Positions 34,552 to 46,141 of a DNA stretch of 64,000 bases are shown one piece after another; position 1 is the stretch's first letter; every line of letters begins with the position of its first letter. The position numbers and the translations under genes are program-made. The notes beneath the pieces were generated by a model. That model was not told where the DNA came from and made no database searches. It saw only the letters and a program-made list of their open reading frames with translations. This DNA comes from Tuctoria greenei (taxonomy: Eukaryota > Streptophyta > Magnoliopsida > Poales > Poaceae), in assembly GCA_036927565.1 (NCBI GenBank), contig JAYESD010000005.1:152912023-152976022 (forward strand), given 5' to 3'.

Positions 34552-37500
34552 ATGAAGTTGGGACTCCCATGAGCCGCATCGGGAGCAAGAAGGAGTTGTC
34601 TACGGTCCGTACCTACATGGGTTGGTCCAATGACTCCTTCGACAATGACATTCACTGCAGCAAGCTTCCCTTCGAGAAGGAGCGAGCCGGAGATATGGTT
34701 TACTTCCTTGGGTACACAATGGTGGGTTTAATACCGCCTTTCTCCACTTTCTTTCTGATGCTGCTAGATTTCTATGGTCTGCAGCTCCACCATCTTGGCC
34801 CCCACTCAATCTTGCTACTGGCGACTTTCCTCCAATTTTGCGAGATGTGGGTGGGTGTGCCCCCTTGCGTGGAGTTGTTTTGGACTTTCTTCACTGTCCA
34901 CCCCACCTGGAAGAGTGATGAGTTCATCGGCTTCTACTACATGAAGCGCAAAACTCCCCCCTCAAGTACTTGAGGTCCTTTCCTTCCGGCAAGTGGGACG
35001 ACTTGAAGAAAGATTGGGTGGTCATCACTGTGGAGGGACACGAGAGGCTAGAACTGCCTGAAGGCCTCCCTTGCATCGACACCGACACTTGGAGTGACGT
35101 GCCGAGCTGTCGAGGGAGTACAGGCCCATTCTGGACAGGATCCAGGAGTGTGTCGAAGGTGGAGTGACCCCCCAGATGGTCTTTCGCAACTTCTTGAGGA
35201 ACAGGTGGTCCCCACTGAGTGCTAGGGGGCGACCTGCCTGGGCCTTCAACAGTGAGATGGACACCAACCGCATTGAGGTTGGTTTGGGCACCAACTTGAA
35301 TGATGAAGCCTTGAAGACCCATCTCAAGAAGTTATAGCCTGGGAACAACGTCCCTGGCGACGTGTCTCCACCGGTGGCCTTCATTCCTCTAAATATGATA
35401 CTAGAGGAGTGCAGAGAGCTCCGGAGGAAGATTCCGCTGTTGGACGACTTGGGCCTGACGGAGAGGAGATCAACTTCCAAGGTGGCGATCCCTGGAGCTT
35501 CAGAAGGTGGCTCTGTTCCTGCCCCGAAGCCAAGAGCTGAAGTCATAGGCAAGGGCAAATGGTTGGCGGAGCCCTCCAGCCGAAAGAGGATGTTGAAGGA
35601 CTCTGATGGGAGGTTCGTCAGGCCTGCTCCTTACTCAACAGCTCCTTCTCCCCGGCGGGGGAGGTCTTCAACGACGACACCTACTCTAGCATCGGCGTCT
35701 CCCCAGGATTCCAGCTCCGGCCGTGTGACTCTGGTACCAGAGCCTGCTAAGGGCTCTAGGTCTGAGGGTCCTTCTCAGTTGAGGGGGCCTCAACCAAGAC
35801 GTAGCTGACGGCGGCAGCAAGCTCCGGGGAGCATTTCGGAGCTACTATGTCAGTGGCGACAGGGTTCGGTGTTGAGCGTCCCGTGAAGAGGTTCTGCACT
35901 AGCTGGAGCGGAAGCCTTCCAAGGTAAATTTGACTTTTTACCTCAGTTGATTGTTTTTGTTGTAATCATATTTTGAGTTTCTTCGTCCTTCATCCACAGG
36001 GTACCCAAAAAAGGGGTTGAAGCTCCGGCTCCTGCAACAACATCTGATGCTGTATAGGAGGAGGCTCTAGCTCTAGTTCCAGCGCCGCCCCAGGTGGTGA
36101 TTGAGGTTGCGGCAGCTCCGGCGCCAGCTGTCGTGGTTCTTGACCTCGAGTCATCTCCTGAAGCTCCTGTAGTAGCGCCGGACAATGGGAATGAAGATGT
36201 ACCAGCGGCACCAGCTCCAGAGGTTGAAGCTCCAGTTTTGGATGCTATGATGATGGACGCTCCGGCCTCAGAGCCGGAGGTAGCTGCAGTTTCGGCCCTA
36301 GAGCCAGATGTTGTTGAAGCCCCGGCGATGGAGCCGGTGGTTGATGAAGTTCTGGCGCCTGAGCTGGTTGTTGCAGAGGTGCCAGCCCCCGAACCATTAG
36401 AGGTTGAAGCGCCAGCGCCTGAACCAGCGGCGGAGGAGGCACCAGCACCGGAGCCGGAAGTGGCCTCAGCTCCGGCCGAACCTTCAACGCCTGCCCTGGA
36501 GGTGGTGGTTCTGGAGGTGCCCGCGCCTGAGCCAGGGTGCCAAGACGAAGTTGCCGGTCCTCCGCCTGAGGAACCAGTTGCTGATAACCTGGCGGCGGGA
36601 CCTTCGCGGCGGACTCCAGAGGTAGAAACTTTTGTTGCAGGACCTTCCTCGATGGCGGCCAAGGCTATCTTGGAGGGCGGCCCTAGTGCCGCAGAAGCTC
36701 AGGGGACAGCTCTTGTAGAGTGGGACCCGATTTTTGTTATGGAGAACCCTCTGGAGCCATCGGAGAGGACCCCGGTAGGTCCAGAGCCAATCCCTTTGTC
36801 GTTATCCATGGACAATGCCTGCTCCAGCCTTCGTCAAGTTCAGCTAGCCTTTTACCACGATAGCAAGGCCCTCGAGGAGGAGCACCAAACTCTTATGAGG
36901 TGGCGCAACCGGCTCCAATTCAAGACCAAGCTAGTGCAGATGAGGCTGGCCGATGACAAGGAGTGGGTCAAAAGGGAGAAGGTCTGGTTGGAGTACTGGG
37001 GTCATCTGCTGGATGAGAGGGAAAGCATGGTGCGATCCCTCGACAACCAGTCACGGGCCATCAACGAAAAGGCCGTGGCTGCTAATGAAGCAACGAATGA
37101 TCGTCAAGAGAAGCTCAGCGCCATCCACGACAGCCTCGTCAAGCGTCGGGAGGCTCTTGAGGAGCAGGAGAAAAAGCTCAAAGATGAAGAGCAAAAACTC
37201 CTAGAGCTGCGGGATGACCTCATGAAGTGGGAGGAGGAGCTTACTCAGAAGCTGGCTCTAGGTGACAAGAGCCTCGCTCAGCTCACCAAAAAGCTGGAGG
37301 TGCACTGCAAGAAAGAGGAGAAGAAGGCCTGGCAGCTGGGACAGGACCTCACCAAGAGGGAGAATGAGGTTACTGCTAGGGAGAAGAAAGTGCGGGGCTG
37401 GGAGAGAGACCTGGTCGACCGCCGGAACAAGATCCACCTTCGGGATGAGGAGCTTGGTAAACTTGAAAGGCAAGTTGCTGAAAAGATTCAGCAGAACACC

Positions 37501-37947
37501 AAAGAGGTTGAGCGCCTTGCCCAGGAGGATTCGGAGCTTGCGGCGACCAAGAGGTCCTTGGAAGAGGTGCAAGGCTCAAGGGCTGCGGAGTCCCAACAAG
37601 TTTGGGACTTCTTGGGCAAAGCCAATGACGTGCTGACGCTGCTGGGTTTTAGTCCCGTGCGTCTGGACGACTCGGAGCCGGAGCTGGACTTGGCGTTGCA
37701 GGCGTTGAACTCAGCGGACAACAAGCTCACCAAGATGGGCGACATCATCGTGGACTGGTTGGAAATCGAAGGACAGTCCCTGGCGAAGAACGTCGTAGAG
37801 TACATGCTGACGTGCTACACAAGCCGAGATCCTCACTTCCCACTAGACCCGGTGCTTGAAGGTCCCATCGACGGAGAGGGAGATGCCGCCATGGCCAGCG
37901 TGTCGGAGGTTGCCCAGAAGGTCGCCTCATTCTTGCATACGATTTAG
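34552..37947 (+). pseudogene. Antisense extra gene of element D (PF04195-like, coiled coil), two exons
   Basis: Runs opposite to D's gag-pol and converges on it. Exon 1 (34552-35923) starts 'MKLGLP' and encodes a PF04195-like region ('PPFSTFFLMLLDFYGLQLHHLG', 'FCEMWVGVPPC', 'SFPSGKWDDLKKDW') in several frames, so it is broken. The intron is 35924-35999. Exon 2 is open from 36060 (after a TAG at 36055) to 37947: a Pro/Ala/Glu-rich region of 10-11 residue units like 'EVPAPEP' (36100-36560), a long charged coiled coil (about 36830-37600) and a tail ending 'EVAQKVASFLHTI'. The same layout occurs in element C. Function unknown; the coil suggests self-association. Antisense ORFs with this domain are known in Tat-type elements. 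Confidence 0.75.
35924..35999 (+). other. Intron of the antisense gene in D
   Basis: AAG|GTAAAT at 35924 and TTCATCCACAG|G ending at 35999, 76 bp and T-rich. Exon 1 frame 'FCTSWSGSLP' joins 'VPKKGVEAP' in phase 2, so splicing keeps the frame while the unspliced sequence does not. Element C has the equivalent intron at the same place. Confidence 0.7.
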
Positions 37948-38159
37948 GACTTTCTCTCCATGTATCTCCCGCTTGTATCTTCTCTTCCTTTCCTCATTTT
38001 TGTAATCTCTTGTCTACAGCTTAAAGAAATCCAAGAATTTTATGAATTTCATTTTTTGTCTTCAACACCTTTGTCCCACTTGGCCCCCTGGTAGATATAC
38101 ACAATTTGATTGTGAACATGTACCAAGAGGATGTAGCATTTTGTTGAAGACTTGCATTC

Positions 38160-38560
38160 TTCGAACTTGTAGTTTGTAGGTCCGAAGTGGTCGATAGTAG
38201 GGGCCCCCTGAGGTTGTCGGAGCTTAGTAGCTTTGGCAGTGAACCTTGTCAACACGTTGAGCGTTGACAGTTAGTCCTCTGGGGTTGTCGGAGCTTGGTA
38301 GCTCCTGCGGAGACCACTATCAACACGCGGTGCGTTGACAGCAGACCCCACTGGGGATTCTTCCCACCATCTTTTCTTCACGTTGACGGATGGCCCTCTG
38401 AATTTGCCAGAACTTGGTAGCTCCAGTGACGCCTACTATCAATGTCTGAAACATCGACAGCAAATCACCTTACGGGGTGTCGAAGCTTTGATAGCTTTGG
38501 CTTCATCCACCATCATCATGATATCTTTATTTTTCCTGCACATTGAAGTTAAGAAAAACA
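38160..38560. repeat. Imperfect hairpin repeats between convergent genes in D
   Basis: Four imperfect units of about 100 bp, each with an inverted repeat such as GTCGGAGCTTGGTAGCTCC and a short CATCAACACG-like block. They lie between the stop of the antisense gene and the end of pol. The equivalent stretch in C is 58500-58870. A role in 3' end formation is possible (inference). Confidence 0.6.
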
Positions 38561-39241
38561 GTAAAATCCATTTCCTATCTATAACTCAATTGCGGCTTAT
38601 TATTCCCGAATGAAATTTTTGGGTCGAACACAATTCGATATACAATCAAGTGCATTGGCTTGTATTCTCCAGGTCCGATCGTTTCTGGACTCACCTTAAT
38701 TCGGCTTGTCGCGGTGTAGGTAGAGTGGCGTACTTAGGATGCAGGACCAGGCTAAGTCGATAGCACACTCCGGACTTAGATTGGCTTGGCGTCATTCAGG
38801 CGAGTAGGCCATTCAACAATGTTAAGACCCGAAATATTATACAATGCAACATGAATTATATATGAATTGTTTGATCTAAAGTTTCTTGATAATTGCACAA
38901 CTTTCTCATAGACAGGAAAGAGAAAAATAAAAAATATTGAGCCTGTACAAAATAAATGCACGTGGAGTCTATTTTCACATAGTGATGTCTTTCACTATAG
39001 GTCCAGGGTACAGGGGAAACAAGTACACTCTTAGGGTACGGAACCAGGCTAAGTGTGTTGCATTTCTCGTTTGACCCAAGGTAGCTAGCTAGACTTTTAG
39101 CTCTGAGACTGTAACAAGTGTTGCCTAAACTTTGCAGACCTTCTAGAAAAGGTCCGGTTGTTCTCCTGGAGGAGCTACCCAATTCAGTACAATGACGCTA
39201 TAACATACATCATATGTAACTACAGACTCACCTCCGTGATA

Positions 39242-40400
39242 TTAAGTGTAGAACTTATGGAGGTGCTCAATGTTCCAAGGATTGGGGAGCGGTGTCCCAT
39301 CCTCGGTTGCCAAGTGAACGCATCCGGGATGGGATACTATGATCACTCGGAAGGGTCCTTCCCAGCTGGGGGAAAGTTTGTTTAACCATTCTCGAGTTTG
39401 TATTCTCCATAGCACCAGATCGCCTTCCTCGAGCTGTCGATTACGCACATGCCTTTGGTGATAGCGCCGGAGTGCTTGGCGATATCGTGTGTTTCGAACA
39501 GCTGCTCGGCATCTTCCCTCTTAAACGAGGTCAAGGTCTTCACGCCGGAGCTGGTCCTGCGTGGCATCGTCGAAGGTCCGGACCCGGAGTGACCCCAAGG
39601 TGATTTCCGGAGGAAGGACTGCTTCAGCTTCGTACACCTGGAAGAAGGGTGTCTCTCCGGTTGATCAGTTTGGAGTTGTCCTGTTTGTGCACAAGGTGGG
39701 CGAAAGCTCTTCAATCCAGTTGGCTCCGTGTTTTTTCATATGCTCATATGTGTGCGTCTTGAGTCCTTTTAGGATTTCTGCATTTGCTCTCTCAGCTTGA
39801 CCATTGCTTGCCGGGTGAGCTACGGATGCGTAGCTGACCTGAATGTCGAGGTCTTCGCAATATCCATGGAATGCAGATCTTGTGAATTGGTCCCATTGTC
39901 AGTTATGATCTTGTTTGAGACTCCATATCTGCATACTATGGACTGCAAGAAGTTGATATCTTATTGCTTGTTTATTGTTGCGACTGGAGTTGCTTTCGGC
40001 CACTTGGTGAACTTGTCGATGGGAACGTACAGGAACTTGTAACCTCTGACGGCTCTTGGTAAAGGTCCCAAGTTATACATCCCCCACACAGCGAATGGCC
40101 ATGTAGGAGTTATCATTTGTAAGGGTTGAGGTGTGTGAATTTGCTTCGCATAAAACTGGCATGCTTCGCATTTCTTCACTAGCTCGGTTGCATCCTGGAG
40201 TGTTGTAGGCCAGTAAAAACCATGCCGAAAGGCTTTACCGACCAACGTGTGGGAAGACGCGTGGTTCCCACACTTTCCTCCATGGATTTCCGTGAGAAGC
40301 TCGCGGCCTTCTTCCCTTGTAATGCACCGCATTAGGACGCCATTGGCACCACGCCGGTAGAGATCCCCTTCTACCAGTATGTATATTTTAGCCAATCTGA
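39242..40400 (-). pseudogene. pol: Element D integrase
   Basis: Minus-strand zinc-binding region ('CEACQFYAKQ', about 40140-40180) followed by the core. The first catalytic Asp is replaced: 'GMYNLGPLP' has TAT (Tyr) at 40075-40077 where C has GAC. The frame then breaks. A later frame (39448-39242) carries the C-terminal 'LEEGDLVLWRIQ' and 'LSPSWEGPFRV' block. Dead both by frame and by active site. Confidence 0.85.
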
Positions 40401-41130
40401 CTATCGATCAGCAAATACATTGTCTTTAGGAAGGAAATTGTCTTTCAAGTAGCTCCAGATCTCTGAGATCCATGCATCGGAGCTAACTTGAGCATTTGAG
40501 TCTTGCGTCCTGGGTTGCTCGGAGCTTCCTGCAGCACCTATGACCCTTGATGGACGCCATGGTAACAGGGCCATCGAGACCACCAGCTTCAAGGTGCTGG
40601 TCTCGCCCCCTTCGCTCAGTTCGGCAGGCTGAGCTGTTGGTCTTGACAATCTCCGGACGAAGGTTCCATCGGGAGCCGGAGCTGCAGTTGAAGCTTTCGT
40701 CGAGAGCTCGTCGACTTCAGCGTTGTTGAGACGCTGGACATGGCAAAGATCCAGGACGTCGAAGTCCTTTTGAAGCTTCTGGACTTCAAGTAGATATGCA
40801 GCCAGTTGAGGGTTGTTGCAGCAACATTCACCTTTGATTTGTTTTATTATGAGGTGCGAGTCACCCTTTACCAACAGCTGCTTAACACCATATGATAGTG
40901 CCACCTTGAGCCCATAGATTAGTGCTTCATACTCCGCCATGTTGTTGGTCGCCTTGAAGTCAAGGTGAACCATGTATTTGACCTTCTCCTCAGTCACATA
41001 AGGGAGAAGGACTCCAGCTCCGGCTCCCTTCTTCTGCACAGAGCCGTCGAAGTAGAGAGTCCAGTGAGGCTAGATGAAGACCGTAACCTTTGGTTTTGGC
41101 TTCCACTCACGGGGCCCCCATGATTTGATG
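40401..41130 (-). pseudogene. pol: Element D second (cellular-type) RNase H
   Basis: Minus-strand 'GAGAGVLL', 'NNMAEYEALIYGL' and 'LLVKGDSHLIIKQ' hold the Glu and second Asp of an RNase H of cellular type (RVT_3). This extra RNase H downstream of the usual one is a mark of the Tat lineage. A linker to integrase follows ('SDAWISEIW'). Confidence 0.85.
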
Positions 41131-41139
41131 GAAAGGGGG

Positions 41140-42690
41140 TCCATTACGCCACGAAGTCCGCCAATGCTTGACTCTTGATTTCTTTTCTTGGGTTGAATTC
41201 AATATTGAACTCGGCCAATTCCGCTGCCCACATTGCAGTGTTCCCAGTAGAGTTGGGGTTATGCAAGATTGCACGCAGTGGATAAGAAGTTACCACTGAA
41301 ATCTTGTGAGCTCGGAAGTAGTGTTGAAGCTTCCTAGAGGCAATGAGAACTGCGTAGAGTAGCTTATGCACCTCTAGGTACAGAGTCTTGGCATCATGGA
41401 GTACTTCACTGATGAAGTATACTGGGCGTTGGACTGTCAGAACCCTCCCGGAGGGGCCCGGAGCTTCCTCCTCATCAACTCGGACCCTCCTGGAGGCGTC
41501 CATACCTTCTTCGGTTACCTCCAGGTTCTTGCTTGAAGAACCCGGAGCTTCTTCTAAAGTGACCCGGACCTTCCCGGAGGGATCCAGATCTTCTTGTACA
41601 GCAACATCAACTCCTTCATTTGAAGGGGGTTGATCCTCCGATGTCTTGCTTTGAGGATCCTGGTCTGGGGGCTGAGACCCAGACTCAGCTTCAGTTAGCT
41701 CCGGACCATCCCGGAGGGGTCTGGATTCCTGAACTGAGGATGGTTCTTGTCTTTCCGCAACTAGGACCATGCTGACAACTTCTTCAGTTGCCGCAATGTA
41801 AAGCAGAACTGGCTCACCAGGATTCGGAGCTACCAAAGTTGGTAGAGTGGTGAGGAGTTGCTTTAGCTCTTGAAAAGCCTTTTCTGCTTCTTCAAACCAT
41901 TGGAATGGTCTGAACTTCCTCAATAATTTGAAGAAGGGTAGAACCCGTTCCGCCAGTCTTGAGATGAACCGGCTAAGGGCGGCTAGACATCCAGTCAGCT
42001 TCTAGACATCCTTGATGCGAGCTGGTTGTCGCATGTATTCAATAGCTTTAATCTTATCCAGATTAGCCTATATTCCTCGGTGGTTCACCAAGAATCCAAG
42101 AAGCTTTCCAGAGCTAACCCCGAAGACACACTTTCCTGGGTTCAGCTTCGTGCGTGCGACTCACAACTTGTCGAAGAGAGCTTGCAAGGGGTCAAGGAAT
42201 GACTCCTTGTTCTTGATTTTGACGACGATGTCATCGACGTACACTTCCACTACATCCCTGATAAGCTCTCCAAAAGTTTTGTACATAGCTCGTACAAACG
42301 TTGAAGCAGTGTTTTTGAGACTGAATGGCATGGCAGTGTAATAATATAATCCATCTATTGTGATGAAGGAAGTATGCTCTTCATCTTCCCTAGAGATTCT
42401 GATTTGATGATACCCAAAATATGCGTCTAGGATCACACCTGGAGGAGGAATCCACTATCTGATCTATTCTAGGTAGTGGGAATAGATCCTTTGGACATGC
42501 CTTATTTAGTGTAGTGTAGTCGATACACATCCTAAGCTTCCCGCCGGCCTTAGGTACAATGACTGGGTTTGCCAGCCATTTTGGGTGGAAGACTTCTCGG
42601 AAGAATCCCGCTTGGAGCAACTTCTTTACTTCTTGACGTATGAAGTTTTGTCGCTCTACTGATTGCTTCTGAGACTTCTAATGTAAAGGC
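41140..42690 (-). pseudogene. pol: Element D reverse transcriptase and gypsy-type RNase H
   Basis: Minus strand: 'FHPKWLANPVIVPKAGGKLR' (about 42590), active site YVDD at 42230-42241, and connection domain ('FQWFEEAEKAFQELKQ') from 41905. About 100 residues of acidic, Pro/Ser-rich sequence (about 41750-41440, with two 'EEAPG(S/P)S' units) are inserted before 'RPVYFISEVLHDAKT'. Frameshifts lie near 42430 and 42160. The gypsy-type RNase H has lost its usual DAS motif, as is common in Tat elements. Confidence 0.87.
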
Positions 42691-42935
42691 CGAGCTTTGG
42701 GGTAAATCTTCAGATTGTGCTCAATCACTTCCTTAGGGATCCCAGGCATTTGTGACAGTTGCCAGGCAAACACGTCGACATTAGCCCGGAGGAAAGTGAT
42801 GAGTGCGAGTTCCTATTTGTCATTCAGACCTCCCGATATACGAGTGGTCCCAGCGGCGTTGGAACCGATTTGGACGATTTTGATCGGAATATCGGTGTGG
42901 TCGCTTGGTTGCACACGAGGTGTGGAGGTTGAGCC

Positions 42936-45230
42936 TCAATGACGAATGCTCGGGGGTTTTGAAGCTTGCTCTTTTCCGGATTCTTCCTCCTTCACTGTAG
43001 CAAGCGCATGGAGTTCATCCAGAGCAGTGATTCTGACGGTGCGATCTCCGCGGATCCGGAGAACACCTGATGGTCTTGGCATCTTCAACACCAAGTAGCC
43101 ATAATGAGCAGCATCCATGAATTGGTACAAGGCTGGCCTACCAAAGATGGCGTTGAATGGTAAGTTGATATGCGCCACGTTGAAGACCAACTTCTCGGTC
43201 CTGTAATTCTCCCGAGTCCCGATGGTCACCGGGAGAGTAATGGCACTGAGTGGAGTGATGGCCCCCGGAACTACTCCGGAGAAAGGTCGGGAGGGCCGAA
43301 GATCTGAAGGTCGAAGCTGAAGCTTGACGAAAGATTCGAAGCTTATGAGGTTCAGCCCCGAACCTCCATCCACCATTACGTGGTGGAGCTAGATGTTGTT
43401 GATGGTCGGAGATACCATCAGTGGAAGTTGGCCAGCTCCGATCATGTTCTGAGGGCAGTCCGAAGCATCAAAAGTGATGGCAGTGTCCATCCACTTCCGG
43501 TTAGGTTGCGCCCTGGCAGTGGGAGCTACTGAGGCCATGTCCCGCCACATTGTCTTGAGGACACAGCGGGAGGTGATGTCCCACGAACCACCAAAGATGG
43601 TGTTCATGGTCTTCCGATGCTCATTGTCGGAGACATCGGTGTCGTTGTCAACGGAGGTGTAAACAACCTTCAAGACCCTTTTGGGGTCCTGAAAGCCTAA
43701 CTCCTCTTCAGCTGGAGCTTCGTCGACTTTTTGTTTGCCTTCCCTTTGATGGAAAGGAGCTTCTTCCCGGCGCTTGTTATAGCGCACGGCGAGGTTCTGG
43801 ACCTCTCAGCAACCTTCCAGGTTGTGGTTGTTCATATTGTGTATGGGACACCACATATTGGAGCTTCCACCATCTTCGGACGATGATCGAGGTCGTTTCT
43901 CGAGCGTGGCCCCCGGCCACCCGGAGCTGCAGCAGCTACAGCAGTAGGTGTGACGGCCGATGGCTTCTTCTTTCCATTGGACTTTTTCTTCTTCTTGCCA
44001 CTCCTAGAGGTAGCGGCTTCTCCCTTGGAGGACTTTTTGTTGTCCTCCGGAGGCAGTTGGGAGTGCATTTCACGGCCCTCCACAGCCTTGGCAGACTTGT
44101 CTGCCAAGCTGAAGAGTTCTGTGACGCTTATGACTCCCTTGGTCGCCAGCTTCTCCAACATCTTCTTGTCTCGAACGCCCTGTCTGAATGCTACAATAAC
44201 AGAAGCTCTTGAGATAGAAGGAATGGTGTTTCGTACCTGGGAGAACCTCTGGATGAAGGATAACGGGGACTCTCCCCCCTTCTGCTTGATAGCAAAAAGG
44301 TCCAGTTCCGTGCTTGGTCGGGTATATGAGCTCCCGAAGTTGGCGGTGAACTGTTGGCACAGTTCCGCCCAAATGTTGATGGAGTCGGGCAGAAGGCTCA
44401 TGAACCAAGACCTGGCGGTCCCAGTTAAAGACACGGGGAAATAATTGGCCATCACGGCCTCGTTGCTTCTAGCTGCAAGGATTGCGGTGGAGTAGATTTG
44501 GAGAAATTCGGCGGGATTGACCGTCCCGTCAAATTTTTCCAGCAGGTGAGGCCGGAATTTCTATGGCCATCTGACCATGTGTAGGTGCATGGCCAAGGCA
44601 GAACAACCTCCTCCTACTCCCTCATGTGCAGTGTTGTCCCGAGCCTCTCGCCTCTCATGAGCATGCTCGATGTGGACGCGGCCGTCTTGTTGCTGGTAAA
44701 GACGATCCAGCTCCGCCCGGAAGTCGTGAGTCGAAAGCCTGGTTACCGTGTGGGTATGTTGCGCCCCAGAAGGCAGCGATGTTGCTTGTTGAGATGCAGC
44801 ACGCCTCCTGTGCTACGAAGCGTGCAGACCAAGTCTACCCAACACAGTCCGATGCTGCAATGGGGCCCGCCTCAAGGGGGGAGGACCTTCATTGCTGATG
44901 CCATCGGCTGCTGCCGCAACCAGATGTTCCACACCAGCTCTCCACTGCTCCATCGCACCCTGGGGTGCTCCTGGAGGCGGTGGATGTTGGAGAAGAGCAC
45001 GCGTGGCATTAATCGCGTGTTCAGGGTTGTTGTTCGCCGATGCAGTGACCGACGCAAACGCCCCATCTCGACGTTCAGCTTGATTCGCAGGATCAGATGG
45101 TGGCGGTGGTGGCATGACTCCTGCTGGAGCCATAGCACATGCTAGCTGCTGCATGTTGGAGGGGTTGCTTCTAGTAGGTTGCGCAGCAGGGTTGCCATTG
45201 GACGATCCAGCAGCATAGTTCACCATCCTT
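42936..45230 (-). pseudogene. gag: Element D gag and protease
   Basis: Minus strand. Gag starts near 45230 ('MVNYAAGSSNGNPA'), with Pro-rich and Ala-rich stretches. The gag domain is 44455-44090 ('RSWFMSLLPDSINIW', 'FSQVRNTIPSISRASVIVAF'), followed by a lysine-rich stretch. The protease-like domain is 43376-42936, with 'MVDGGSGLNLISF', a DGGS variant of the usual DSG/DTG, and 'NAIFGRPALYQF'. Several stops and shifts separate the blocks. The protein series matches element C throughout. Confidence 0.85.
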
Positions 45231-45244
45231 GAATCTCGGGCACA

Positions 45245-45264
45245 CCCCTTCCTGGCGCGCCAAC
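45245..45264 (-). promoter_or_regulatory. Primer binding site, element D
   Basis: On the minus strand GTTGGCGCGCCAGGAAGGGG directly follows the 5' LTR; element C has GTTGGCGCGCCAGGTAGGGG. The primer tRNA was not identified. Confidence 0.65.
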
Positions 45265-46141
45265 TCTCGGAGTGTGATTCCGGCAATTCTCCCGGTACCA
45301 CCGTTGGCAACCTCCGGAGTTTGTAGTTTGGTTGTGGGCGCGCAGAGATTCAGAACACGATGGCAAGTTGACACGAGGATTTACGTGGTTCGGGATGCCT
45401 AAGCATAATACGCTACTCCATGGGTTTGTGTTGTTGCTGTATTGAGTGTCTGAGCGCTTGTGTGTAAGAGTAGATTGTCCAAGTCACAGCGTACGTCGGC
45501 GTGTGGACTTGTCCCACCTTGTGTATCGCTCGATCAGTCCTTTTATAGTACAAGGACTGGTCGTTACATCATTTAGCCTAGCCCGACATGTGGCCCTGGC
45601 AGTTACTGATGCTTAATATGCATTTAATGTACTTAATTACCCTTAATAGTGTGGTAACGTGCCTTGACAGCGGCGTTACTGGTATTAAGGGCCCTCCGAT
45701 CGTGTGTCATTAAGATAGCATTAATGGCACTTAATCGGGTCTTGAGGTCTTTAATGTTCCTTGAAGGTCCGAGCCGTTGGAAGTCCACCACTCTGCCTGT
45801 TGAGGTTGAAGGTCCGACGGTTGGACGCGTGGCAGCTCCGGAGCATATCGTCTTGGACGAGTAGGTCCGGTGCTTTTGTACACGTGTCAGAACCGGAGCT
45901 TCCCTCTGTCGGGGGTTAGGTCTGGGGGTGGCATACAGGTATCTAGTCCAGAGCTTTCCCGTGTAGGGAATGTAGCTCCGGTTTAACGATACACGTGGCG
46001 GCATTAGGACTAACCATAGAAGGGAGGCAAGTCCGGTTCCCTATGACACGTGGGGCCTTTGGAGGTCTTCAACTCAGACAAGTGAAGTTTCTTTGAGCTC
46101 TTTGCAGTCCCAAAGGGTATCCGGTACGCAGGGTACCGACA
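45265..46141 (-). repeat. Element D 5' LTR
   Basis: 877 bp, collinear with 33171-34006 but with about 40 extra bp near 45328-45370 that element C also has, so the left LTR carries the deletion. TATA box (minus) CCTTTTATA at 45539-45547. The terminal bases at 45265 are TC instead of TG. Confidence 0.88.

Larger units (their letters stand above)
33171..46141 (-). mobile_element. Ty3/gypsy element D (Tat lineage, minus strand)
   Basis: A 12,971-bp element in reverse orientation, inserted in B's LTR. LTRs are 836 bp (left, 3') and 877 bp (right, 5'); the left one lacks about 40 bp. Gag-pol runs on the minus strand from about 45230 to 39242, and a second gene runs on the plus strand from 34552 to 37947. 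Two RNase H domains (gypsy type and cellular type) and an extra antisense gene fit the Tat lineage. The flanks TGATC (33166-33170) and TATAC (46142-46146) are a poor duplication, but B's LTR resumes exactly on the right. Confidence 0.9.

Noticed and set aside
35943..36662. Long open frame on the minus strand with Ser/Gly/Ala-rich 'SGAGAS' repeats
   Set aside because: Mirror of the Pro/Ala/Glu-repeat coding region on the plus strand; repeat composition keeps the other strand open. The same happens at 60230-61096 in element C.
44585..45145. 186-codon plus-strand open frame over element D gag
   Set aside because: Shadow of the minus-strand gag N-terminus, which matches element C in sequence and order.
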